A DNA stretch of 64,000 nucleotides. Origin: Thamnaconus septentrionalis (lineage: Eukaryota; Chordata; Actinopteri; Tetraodontiformes; Monacanthidae). A program made the position numbers and the translations under genes. The notes below the pieces were generated by a model, which saw only the letters and a program-made list of their open reading frames with translations, was not told the origin of the DNA and made no database searches. The stretch covers positions 12,422,001 to 12,486,000 of the forward strand of contig CM020513.1 in assembly GCA_009823395.1 (NCBI GenBank), given 5' to 3'. How positions within the stretch are numbered: position 1 is the stretch's first letter; each line of letters begins with the position of its first letter. Shown piece by piece: positions 12,331 to 51,833 of this stretch.

Positions 12331-15300
12331 ATGTGGAGACCGTCAGATTTCGAAAGGAGCACATATTGTGGCTGTACTCCGTCATTGCAGGCCTTTTATT
12401 TCACTGTCTCTCACACATGAATGATACATTCACTGAATTCTAAGATAAGACTTTTATTTTACAAATATCTGAATGGATGAACCTTTCAATTTTTTATTCA
12501 TGCTGTCCTACACAACAGTCGCTATTGCATATTCTAAAGTGCCAGGCAGTATTCCAGCAAATCATGTCATTTGTGGACATGAACGGGACTTCCTCTACTC
12601 ATTAATTCTTATAATTGTTCATTCGAGTCAGATCGTCCTCTGTCGAAAAGATTTAAATAAAGCAATTATCACCGTAGCCCTCCGTTGCTGCACTCTCTTG
12701 ATTCCTTCCGTTTCTGGGGCAAATCTTTGCACGTTCCCATTGTGTTTCGATGGCCCACTTTCTGTCTGGCAAGACTGCGCTGCTAAGTGTTCCTGTTTCC
12801 CAGCATTGTCTCGCGGAAAACGCAAGCCAATTTACTGTGTACGCACACTTGCACGTTTTACGGATGCGTGTTTGCAGCTTTTCTTTCCACCAGTTTGTGC
12901 TTTTTAGCGGTAACCTTCCTCGAGGTGTCAGTCTGACACTGAGGTGTCACTTCTTCTCTTGTCTGTCTTGCATCTGTATGTCACGGCTGGTGATCTAGAA
13001 TGGTCTGAAGCATTTAAGTCACTCCTAAGGATGTCTGTCACTACGTATTATAGTCGGTGTCGCTTATCCCCCAGAGAGAGTTAATAGCTCCATCTAGGAG
13101 CTAAACGTCCAAATGTATATCAGCTAACTGATCCCATGCCTTGGGAATGAAGGCCTTTTGTTTTATTACATTTCAAGGACTGCTTGGACCCATCATTTCA
13201 TTTAGAAGGCAGAGTAGTCTTACGCTAAATCATCAGGTTCAGCTTTTGATTCATTTTTTCCCACCTCTGTACTCCACATCCTCGCGAGGTTGATGGATTT
13301 TTCTCTCTGGGATCATGGATTAACTTTTGTCTGCTGACAGGAGGAATTTTGACAGTTTTATATCAGGGAGGTGGCAGTTTTGCTGAGTAACCCTGCAGGT
13401 GTCAGAGCTGATTTGGTAGGTGTAGGAAAGGTTATTGATTGCAAGGCTACAACAGCAAAGCCGGGATCAGCAGAAACACACCACTGTTAATCACAGGTGC
13501 CTGCCGACGGTGAGCAAACACATAATCACTGGATCAATTGTCTTGAGCAATGAGCCTCACGCTCACGTCAGATGGGTTCAACTGTGAGTCGCTACATTCG
13601 CCATGTTTTTGCTGCATTTTTATTGCTTTCTAAAATCAGACATAAACAGGGTGATATTTAATAATCAACGTATTCAACTTAAAAACAGGTCTTTTCTGGA
13701 CATTTTTATATAATATTCTTCTTAAAAATAATAATCTCCTACAAAATCTTTTTCAAATACATTCGCCGGGACTGAAAAGTAGCGCTGTTGTAGTTGCATC
13801 CGACTAATAAACGGACCAAATATTATGGCTTTTTTTTGCATTTGGGTAATTGGTTCAGGATGGAAAATCAGGCAAAAAATGATAATATGTTCTATTTTTA
13901 GCTGATTGTGAAGAGGGAGCTCTCCTCCTTTTCTCATCCTCGGCTCAAGTTCAGGGGTCATGTCTCGAACTCTGCGCAGTTCACTCACCAGATTAAATCT
14001 GGCGCAGTTGCTCGGCCTCCTGGGACAAAAGAAAGTAATCTACTCATAAAACCAAAGAAATTGCCTCTGGGATTGAGCTATCTTGAGCTTTACATCACTC
14101 TCGCACTGTCTGGCCCAGTCTATGGCATCATGTTAAGTCTCCTCCTACTATTAAATGATACTATCATTTATTAATGGTCAGTGTTCCTGTGCTGACGTGG
14201 ACACCTTTTCAATGATTCATTTGGAGGTTTCAGTCGTACCTTTACTTACTAGAGAACTGCAGATTTCTTTGAACTCTCTGTGTCCTGTGAGATGATGTGC
14301 TGAAAAAGACTTTGTGTGTGCGAGTGTGTGGGAAAAATCACTGAAAATAATGGGTGAAGTAAATAAGATTGCACCCAATCTGTGTTTTTCTCCCCCTTTT
14401 CCCAAAAATCTATAAATCCAATGAAAACGTTGATGTTTTTATACAATGAAGCGCCAATCCAGGTGTGGAAAAGTCAATACGATTCATGAGCGAAGTCGAT
14501 AGGAAATTTTGCGACTTTCTTTGTCCCCTGCAATCTCTTGCGCTGCGGGAGAATAATAGAGGCGTGCAGGACGGGGAGACAAGGGCCACCTGGGCTTGAG
14601 GGGAAAAAAGAGGGGGGCTGCTTGGCGGCTGTGCTGCTGAATACTAACAAATTTGCTCTGGTGACAAAAGAACAGATGTCTTCTCTAACGCACTGTGTCC
14701 TCCCCGCACACAGCACACGTTCTTCAGCTGTGTTGTTCCCTGTAGCTCCTGCAAGCAGTGGCCACACCATTTACTTAAACTCACCACACAGCCAGAAGAT
14801 GTATTCATTTTTTTCATTTTTTGAATTTGGCCTTGGTTGTTCCGATGTTGCATTATGATGAATGTCTCAATTTGAAAGGTTCCGGATTATGCAGAATAAA
14901 TTGTTTTCCGGCAGAAATATGTTTATGTTTGTTGTTCAGCAAACCAGAAATGAGAAAAGCAAATACTTCTCACAATTGGCTACAATTTCTGGAAATCAGT
15001 ACTTTATGATGCCAACATTTCTCCCAGATTGATAACAGCACACACCAACCACCTCATTTTATTTCATCATACTGACGCACAGTAATTTCATCCATTCAAC
15101 AACATAAATTTCAGCAGGAAGAAAAAAAATCCAGATTTTTTTTGGCAGAAGGCCATAAACTATGGACTAAGTTTTGTTGTCTTCTGGATTTTTAGATTTT
15201 ATTTTGTATATAAGAGTACTGCTCAATAATAACAACCACAGAGGGATTTTAACATGTAACCTTGGAATTATTCAGGAACTGTTGGTGCGCTCTTGTGTCC

Positions 15301-15449
15301 AACTAAGACTCATTTAGTACAATATTACTTCAACGCTTTAATAAAATCAATAATGGAATTAAAAAAGATGGGGAAAATTTTTAATAAAAGCGAAGAAATC
15401 CATCAAGTGAAGTGACAGAGTTGTGGGAGATAAAAACGATTCTTTCAGA

Positions 15450-15790
15450 GCCTGTAAGATGGCAGGCACGTCTCGTTGGTCGCTCGCGTTCCAGCGAGGG
15501 AGTAATCTGGAAGTGACAGCGGAGAGCACCCGCCGAGCCTCTCGGTCTCGCTGGAAAAGGTCACTTACCTCCAGCGGCACAGCTCCGATCAGTGTTCGGT
15601 CACAGCGAGTCAGAGCGTGGAGGGGACGAGAGCGGCATCGACAGGCCTCGGTCCTAACCAAGTGCCTGTTATCTGCAGCTTGAGTGACGGCGCCAGGCAG
15701 AGTGCCGCCTCCGACACTTCCCCCGCACCACCGGAGGGTAAATCAACACGGCAGCACTATCGGGCTGTCCAACCTTGACCTCAGCCGACC
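15450..15790. other. GC/CpG-rich patch with a consensus splice donor on the minus strand
   Basis: This patch is clearly richer in CpG than its AT-rich surroundings. On the minus strand it contains GGAG|GTAAGTGA (donor GT at 15568-15567), a full match to the vertebrate 5' splice consensus. It could be an exon of an antisense non-coding RNA, a promoter or a conserved element. The short minus-strand frame entering this donor resembles no protein I know. Confidence 0.25.
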
Positions 15791-17452
15791 TCGTCATGAG
15801 CTGCAATGAGGGTCGGGACCTTTCCGTCAGCCTGCAGATTTAAACACGAGGAGGGATAATGGCTTCATTTTGTGATATTACTATTTTTAACCTCTAATGA
15901 CATTCAGCCTTTCTGAGGCACCGTTTTCCTCTGTTTGTACAGCTGAGGATGACTTCATGTATTTCACCATCTTGTCAAACACGATAAGCAATCCACATTG
16001 ACATTTCATTTTGTTCACTACAAGGCCCTGAAGAAAGTGCTAATTGCCTCATTGTGGTCACTATTCAATTTTGACTTTTCATCGACAAAAAGGCAACCAT
16101 CAGAAATGATTTCATTTTGCACAGTTGCACGAGCAATTGTTTAAGCTGTGTAGAGGTGAAACTTGAGTAACTCCTCAAAGGAGGTCTCTGCGTTTGTGCC
16201 GGTTGACTCATCAAAGCTAATGATGGTGCAGGTGATGATGAAGAAATGGTAGCAGATGGTAACTCACCTGAACCCTATCAGTGCTGATGTGTGTGGCTGC
16301 AGGTTTACAGTTGACCTTTTTCTTGATACTGCTAATCATCTCATCACTGTAACTGCACACACACAGTATTGCACATGCTTTGAAATAACCTGTCATGTAA
16401 ACTTTAATTTAAAATAATGAAATATTTGCTATTATGTGTGCTTTTATGGTTTCCTATTTTCAAAGTTCAGCTTTTACGCATGTGGTGACTGACGGTGATT
16501 AGTAATCACAACTTATGCTGCCATCAGACAAATTACGTTCTGCAAGTCTCATTGTTGCTCAGAGAACCAATAGCAAGACATTGCTTTGTTGCTGGTCCCG
16601 AATTCCTAGATTCTTGTTGGAATTATGTGTTAAGCAACTAATTTGGAGTGTTTAAAAACAATGATAAAATGTTGAATAAAACAATATCCATTATGCATGT
16701 TGTTTGGTTTTGTGTTTTATTTATTCATCTTTTACCCCTTGTGGGATCCAGTGATGAGCCTTTTTTTAGAAGAGGGAGTGAATGTGTGTGACTAGAGGTG
16801 ATGAAGTTGGACGGTGCAAGTCTCTGTAATATTTCATGACTTAAAAATAGAACCGAGAGTCAGATCTAGAACGTGCAAGCAGCCTGTGTGTTGTGAACTA
16901 AAAGTTGCCTTAGGTGAATTTTGAGTTTTTCGATGAAGAATAATTTAGAGGTAAAAGTTTCACCTTATCTGCTACCGGATGGATGTTGCTGTGGATGTCG
17001 CCCGTGCTGAGCAGTTGTTGTGGAGATTTGTTTCTCTGAATACAGGGTGGTGTCAGACAAACGCTGAGGACGTCCAGGCCTGACTTTGGTGCTGCGGCAC
17101 AGCCGCTTCTCTCTGGCAATCTTCATTGTGACGTTCAGGATGCTGCCGTGTATTAGCGAAACCCCAGCGAGATCTCGGCATATTTAATCCGTCCTCTTTT
17201 TGAGCTGCTCTTTTCAAACAAGATGGGGATTTATTCCAGACACTTCAGACGGCTCCGGCTGTGTATTATTAATATTGTATGGATCTGAGAAATCTCTGGC
17301 AGGGTTTAAAAAGAAAGAAAAAAAATATGTGATGCACACCCTGCCAGCAGGATTTATTTCTCACATTTCAACTCAGGGCAGCTTCTTCTTCGTCTTCTTC
17401 TTTTTTTAAGCGGGATTGTTTCTCGGCTCAGTGTTCAAACCCGTTGAAATGA

Positions 17453-31036
<13,584 letters not shown>

Positions 31037-31773
31037 CACGCGAGGCGGTAGAGTTCGTAAGGCCGCTCGCTCGCTCGGGGGTCTGGGAGTGACGGACGGG
31101 CAGCCCCTGCGTCTCCTCCTCCTCCTCCTCCTGCAGACTCACTGCTCGGACCACTCTCGCTGACTGACTGCGGGCCAAGATCTCTCCTCCACTTTCAGTT
31201 GACCCCCCTCCCCTTTTATCCCCTCCCGTCCATTTTCTGTTTCTTTTTCTCGCCAAGATTTAAGGACTTTTTTGTTCCCATCTCCCCTCCTTTTTTTTTT
31301 TTTAAATCTCAAACCATTTCAGGTATTTTATTTTTTCAAATAACACAAAGGAAAAAAAAAAATCAAAACTGAAATCAAAGAGGAATTTTTTCAAGCAGTT
31401 ATTTTTACAAGACTGGAAATTGCGCTGCAACATGTGCACGTTGCCCTCATTTATTATTTATTGATTTTTGGAAGGTGTATTTTGCATAGAAGAAGGAGCG
31501 GTAGAGGAGAGGAAATGATGGAATGGTGCCGAGGAAGTGGACCTGTTGAGCCTGAAGCGAGTCAAGAAGGGGTGCACTGTGGTATTTAATTACTTTTATT
31601 ATTAGTATTATTATTATTGTGGAATCATAGCGATCATTCAAACTAATATTAAATCCGTCTCATCAGAAATAAACTGAACAATGTGAAGACATTAAGAGAA
31701 AAGAAATGTAGGAAGCAGACAACAGACAGGGTGATTGCCTTTTTCTTTTTCCTTTTTAACTGATGCCGGCTTC

Positions 31774-32127
31774 AAAGGCCCAAAGTGTAACATTTAAAGG
31801 GCAGGAAATGGGACAAGAAATACATGTATGTCTTAGTTAGATACATTCACCAATAGTGAACAACTATTATGTGCAAATTCTCAGTGTTGATACTTACATA
31901 AAGAGTGCCTCTGCTAGTAGTAGTAGCTAGTGGAGTTGGCCATATTCCACTGACACACACTGTACCTACAGCAGTCCAGAATGAGACTCTGCAAGGTTTT
32001 CATTTTCAGCCATGACATCACGGCTGGTGGAAGAAAGATGTGACATTAAAGTGGGAAAGAGGGATTTGCGCTGCTTGAAGTGTGTTCTTACTGCTAGGTG
32101 CTACTAAATCTTACACACTGGGCCTTT
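31774..32127. mobile_element. MITE-like element with 22-bp terminal inverted repeats
   Basis: The left end AAAGGCCCAAAGTGTAACATTT (31774-31795) pairs with the reverse complement of the right end (32106-32127) at 19 of 22 positions. The 354-bp interior has no coding capacity. Ends of the type AAAGG(C/T)CCAGTGTGTAAGATTT are widespread in teleost genomes. No target-site duplication was clear. Confidence 0.6.
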
Positions 32128-35100
32128 AAGTCACCGTTATGCTTTAGTCTAGGCTGGTGTACAAGTGAACTGGTGAAAGTCAAAGTTGTTTTGCTTCATT
32201 TCTCCAAATACATCAAAATGAACTAGTACCAATGGGTACCACGTTACATGACCCACTAGTATCAGATGAGGGTCTGGTCTTCATGAAGGGTAAAAGATGA
32301 ACTGGCATCAGTAGATGATAGTCTAGATAGATGTGCAATGGTTTAAATATTAAGGTACTTCTGAATGTCCTCATTTGTTCAGCCAATCTCTTATTTCTAC
32401 AGTTGACCTGCATTTTGCTTTTCTCTCATCAAGTTCAAACTTGATGCTTTTCATTTCTTTGTACGAAGAGTTTAGGATTTATTTTATTTTGGCGGTCAAC
32501 CTCGCGCTTAGGTTTATTTATCATGCTATACTATCATTATTAGACGAAGAATAATGATGTACTTTTTGTACAGATTAGTTTGTTTCCTAATATATATCGA
32601 CAGCTTTTTCATGGATATTTTAACAGAACTAAAGGGTTATTTTGTTATCGAAGATTAAATTATACCTTTTTTTAGCGCTGCGTTTTCAAATAGAGGTCAG
32701 AAGCATTTACGGAAATGTGGATGGGAGGGGGACAAAAAAAAAAAAAAAAAGGCAGTGTTTTTATCCAGAAAATCCATGTTAGTCTGACTGCACACCATCA
32801 CTCCACCAGCAGCCAATCAATGTGAGAAACTTCTTCAAACGTACAGTCGTGCAAAAACAAATCTCGGAGATGTCATCACACCGCCACTAAATGCCAAATA
32901 ACACACAAGCACACCTTCACCTTGCAGAGCATCTCGTTTTTTACTTGAAGAGTTGGCAGAAGTGACTGCGAGCCTGACCGACGCTGTATTTGCACAAAGA
33001 ATAAAAAACTTGTACGTGTGTTCTTTGACAGGAGGTGTGTTGTGATTGCTAGAAATAACTCCAAAATATGGAAAAGAATAAATACTGGAGCTTAAAGAGC
33101 AATTAATGCGTTTCCGGATTCACATGTATTTATCCAGTGTGTGCTTTTCTCTTTTGTACCATTGTGTAAAATCTGGATGGAACCTTTAGGTCCTGAGAAA
33201 CTTACATGGAGCTAAGAAATGAACAGGAAACACATGAAGATTACAATATGTTATACTGACTTATCTTGTTATACATGGAATTCTGAAGATCCTAAAATAT
33301 TTTTTGATAACTTCCAAATAAAATCCGCCCAGTGAATTGTTGGTCAGGATCCAGACTCTTTAGACCCACAACTCCACGGAGCAATAACCGTCACAGATGG
33401 ATTCTGGGTAAAATCTGTTTTACATATGGTGTCAATTCCCCCCCTGCCCCTTTCAAAATGCAGGCGTAATTGTTAGTATGTTAGCGTGAATGTATGTGTG
33501 TGTGTGTATGTCTGTAGAAATGGAAGCAAGACATGAGGCCTAGAATGAGGTGTAAAAACTCTCAGTCTCATTGGGAAAAGCCGAGATGGACATAAAGGAA
33601 CAAGAGGGAAGTGTGAAAAAAGAAAGCGGGAGCCTTTCAGACAAGTTCAACACTTGCGTCTGCACCGTATATATTTAGTATTTTTTCTTAAAGAGGGTTT
33701 TCAAAAACAAATTGGGAACGTGAGACACTCACTGGCTGTACAGGGTCACTCCCCCTCCTTCCAGCACCTGCAGCTGCTCCGTGGAAGACCTGACGTCGCT
33801 CTGATTAAGATCGCAGTCCTGACCACCAAGTAGCAAGTACCTTTTGCAGTGTGGCTGGACCCACTCCTGTAGCTAATTGTCCCCAATGATTTGCAAGTAT
33901 TTGCAGCAGGGGGATGAAGCAGTGAGTTGTCTCCACCTGACACCAGAGGGGGAAAAAAACTGAACTATACAGGCAACAACACATTATTTTTTTTCTGCTG
34001 ATGGTGTGTGCAGCAGGATTACTGACTTAACTCTGTTTTGGTTGGTTACTTTACTTGCTTGTTTTTATTTCTTAATGCAGACACAACAGCAAACACAAAC
34101 TTGCGGTCCAGGCAGGCTAAGTTGTTAGCGGGACACTTTTTTTTTTAAAGTTATTTTGCAGAGACGCGTCATTTATCTATCAGCGTTATGTAGCCTCGGC
34201 GGTGTCTCTGAACATGCAGCATCTACTGAAAGCAGGCAGCATTATTCAAGGAGCAATAACCGGATGCAAGAGCAAGAAGACGCTGTGTGCAAAGCTATGC
34301 GTTAAAGTTTCACTGAACACGTAGCTCAACTCATATTTAAGTTGAACTTTGCACAGGCACGAGCGTCTCCAGAGACTTGCTGCTGTGCAGACTAACAACA
34401 GTGTGACCAGAGGCCCCTGAAAAATACTAAATATGGAGTTTTTGTTGCCGTTTATTAATTATTTTACTAGCAGACGTCTTTTTTGGTTGTTTGGCTAGTG
34501 GTTTTTCACTATGATGTGACATCTTCTTTCCTGTGCCTGTACCGTAAATCTGCAGTTTACCAAAGTTGCAAAGACTAAGGACTGGAGAGAGACAGAGTGA
34601 GAGAGAGAGAAAGAAAGAGAGAACAGCACTGGATGCTCAAATCTCCCAGGCTGAGAGAGAGATCATTGTTGATCTCTGCTGTAGCCTGGGCCGCCTCCAA
34701 AAAGCAGACTGTATTTTAAGTTATCTTTTAAAGGCATGTCTCTGCAAACCTCATCAAAATCTTCGACGCCAGCCTGTCTGTTCACATTTTTCTATTACGG
34801 TAGAGGAAATTGCAGCATTTTACATTTTCGAAAAGTATGTGACTGTCAGTTATGAAATGCAAATCAGAAACAGCGCAAAGGGCAACCGTGCATGTGGAGC
34901 CGTGCATTCACAAGTGCTGCTACCGAGTGTGACAAACTGATTCTTGTGTTTCAACTTGCAGACATGGCAATCGATCCACTCACACTAAAGCAAGTCTTTT
35001 AATTAAAGGTTCCATATTTTGCACAATTCACTTGTCTTCTTTTTTTTTTTTTTTATTTTTTTGCAAATTGTTCTACTGAAGGTTGTTAAATTAGGAACTG

Positions 35101-35845
35101 AAAAGGGGTTTAATGTGGGACATTTAGTTACATATCCCACATTGAAAAAAACGGAAAAAATGGTTGATTTCCTAAATTGTGTTTATACTTTTCGGGGTTA
35201 CAATAAAGGATGATGCACTCATAATTCTTTGCATAATCAAAGCAATTTTGATGTTGTCATTTTGACTAGGTTCAAAAACCACATCTTTTTTTTATTAATT
35301 GGTTTCAAAGAATCCTCTACTTGTGTGTTATTGGTATTTGCTACTCCAAATTGATGTCCACAAGTCTGGATGGAGTGGATTACAATTAATTAGTTGTCAA
35401 AACGTTCCTGGCCAGAATCCCTGTGACATGGATGCACGAGGAACTGACTGAAACTACTAATGACGAGAGAACTTGCGGTCTTTTTTCTGTTTTGTTTTTG
35501 CGCCACTGTCAAGTCCCAGTCGACAGACCCTTACACAGCTGTGGACACACGTGACATAAGTGTATCCGCACTTCCACGTCTGGTGGTGTGTTATGTAGTC
35601 TGTGTAAACTACCCTGGGAATGGAGAGCGACGTTTTATTCAATTATATGAATATATATACATATTTAAAAAAAAAAAAAAAAGTCCATGTGCCAAATCCA
35701 GTTCTTGTTCAGTCCAATTCATTCCGAAACCCTTGACTGTAATGTAGGTAACCTTCTGTACAAGTTGGTATGAAATACTGTTTCTCTCCCAATAGCCCCT
35801 TGTAACTGGTGCCATCAAAACTATTCAAACTTGAAATAAACATTG

Positions 35846-35851
35846 AATAAA
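35846..35851 (+). terminator. frmd5: Distal frmd5 poly(A) signal
   Basis: AATAAA, with a sister AATAAA at 35835-35840 and a GT-rich stretch (TGTTGTGTGTCAGTGTGG) immediately after, as expected for cleavage/polyadenylation. Confidence 0.6.
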
Positions 35852-35910
35852 ATGTTGTGTGTCAGTGTGGTTTTTACTTACCAACCTCGCAACTGCATCT
35901 TAAATTAGCC

Positions 35911-35916
35911 TTTATT
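35911..35916 (-). terminator. blm: blm poly(A) signal
   Basis: TTTATT on the + strand is AATAAA on the minus strand, about 150 bp after the blm stop, giving a short 3' UTR. Confidence 0.5.
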
Positions 35917-36066
35917 AAAAATATTTACATGACAATCACACAAACGGGTAAAAAAATTTCAAACAACAATCAGTTCTGACTGATTACACGTTAAGAGCTT
36001 CACAGAAGAAATATAACCTAGCGACATCGGGTACCTTTGTAGTGTGAAGTCACCTCTCAGTCTGCT

Positions 36067-44583
<8,517 letters not shown>

Positions 44584-45030
44584 TCCTTGTGCAAAGTGAA
44601 GCTAAAAACTGATAGCTGGCGAGGATAGCACTCCGAGGTCCCTTCACCAAGAAGCGGCTAGTTTGTACAGCATTGCCTACGACACGACGTCAGTCTCGAG
44701 AAAATAAGCCAATGCCAAGTCAAGTCCGCCCTTTGCCTATTATTCGTGAAACTGTGTCTGTCTGATATAAAAAGAAGTAAAACGCGCACTGTCTGTCGGG
44801 ATGATAAGGACGCCAATGACACCAGATTTTAGCGCTCGGTCAACGTCCAATTCTTATTGGCTAATGGTGAGATGAGAATTCTGGGAAATGTAGTGCGATG
44901 ACTGATAGCGCCAACGATATAAATATATAATATATATATATATATTAGATTTTTAAAGTATGCCTCGTCTAAAATTGTTAAATGCTATATATACCCAAAG
45001 ACACAGATTCAGATGGGTTACCCAACATGA
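44584..45030 (-). promoter_or_regulatory. blm: blm promoter region with clustered CCAAT boxes
   Basis: This gap between blm and the upstream ctsh 3' end has CCAAT pentamers at 44709, 44813 and 44847 on + and at 44860-44856 on minus. E2F-like TTTTAGCGC is at 44827-44835. A full E2F-type TTTGGCGC is just inside intron 1 at 44375-44382. No TATA box is obvious. NF-Y plus E2F sites are typical of S-phase genes; use here is inference. An AT run near 44930-44945 is simple repeat. Confidence 0.5.
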
Positions 45031-45036
45031 TTTATT
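45031..45036 (-). terminator. ctsh: Candidate ctsh poly(A) signal
   Basis: TTTATT on + (AATAAA on minus), about 500 bp after the ctsh stop. The presumed 3' UTR 45037-45539 contains an A-run on + (45148-45172) and otherwise nothing notable; an AATAAA-like signal may also lie closer to the stop. Confidence 0.35.
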
Positions 45037-45539
45037 ATGGCTAAAATAATATCCTTTTGACAGTTTGACAGTGTATGTATTCTGTGTCGTATTCACATCA
45101 GAAAAATCAGGACATTTTCATCACGCAAAATTATGCAAAAAGCAAGCAAAAAAAAAAAAAAAAAAAAAAAAAACTCATAAAAAACACAAACAGGATGCCC
45201 AGGACATGAAAACATCACCATAGTCTGACTCATGATTTTAAAGACAGACTGCATGGCAGAGAAGGTCTCCTTTGAAATGTTATGGAATTGTTATGCAATT
45301 TGGACCTACTCTGCAGACAGCTTTAATAAAATGGTATTGTTTGAGGTTCAACCCAATAAACATTAGTCTGATGATCAAAGAATATGATTATGAGAGTATG
45401 ATTCATTAATTATTCATCGATCACACAATCTATCATGTCATAGTACACTATGAATCCAATCCTAAAACAATGATTAGTATAAGAAACAAAAAAACAAAAA
45501 GTAGAATCCTGCACCCATTGTGCTATTTTAGCGGAGAAG

Positions 45540-49044
<3,505 letters not shown>

Positions 49045-49523
49045 GATGGAAGATTGGAAGACGTTCCGGACGGTGACGGCAGAGTCGAGAGAGAAGCAGA
49101 GGAGACGAAGCGACGTAAAGGAGAAGTCATGAAGTGAAATCTCCGTCGCGAAGTCCCCCCCCCCCTCGGATCACAATGACAGGCAACGATGGACGAACCG
49201 ACCAATCAGAAATAGACTTGATTCGCTATCAACAGCACGGTCACACACAAGATCACAAGCCTACTGTACAAATGACGACTTTGGTTTGCACTGATTGGCC
49301 AACTGCATTTCGAAATGAGTTTAATACCACCTACAGTGTCCTTGCACAGGATGTAGCCTGGTTGAGTTCATAAAGTCGAACACAATATACAGTATAGGGG
49401 GACAGCGTACAAGATTAAATGTGGGGGGGGGGGAGAAATCTTACAGTGGCAGTGATGGTCGTGTTAAATTCTTCACGCTGATCCACACAAAGACCAGACC
49501 AAACTCCCCTGATATAAAATTAA
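49045..49523. other. ctsh upstream / intergenic segment
   Basis: This is the presumed ctsh 5' UTR and promoter and the gap to the rasgrf1 3' end. It has poly-C/G runs at about 49157 and 49422. I see no TATA box or gene. Confidence 0.4.

Positions 49524-51833
<2,310 letters not shown>

Larger units (their letters stand above)
31037..35870 (+). other. frmd5: Probable long 3' UTR of frmd5
   Basis: After the stop at 31034-31036 no gene is seen until the converging blm 3' end. AATAAA signals occur at 31668, 33077, 33317, 35202, 35835 and 35846, so alternative polyadenylation is plausible; the last pair would define the longest form. AT-rich, U-rich sequence dominates, with a MITE at 31774-32127. 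Around 35.0 kb, TTAAAGGTTCCATATTTTGC resembles another dispersed fish repeat. That it is all one UTR is inference from absence of other genes. Confidence 0.5.
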
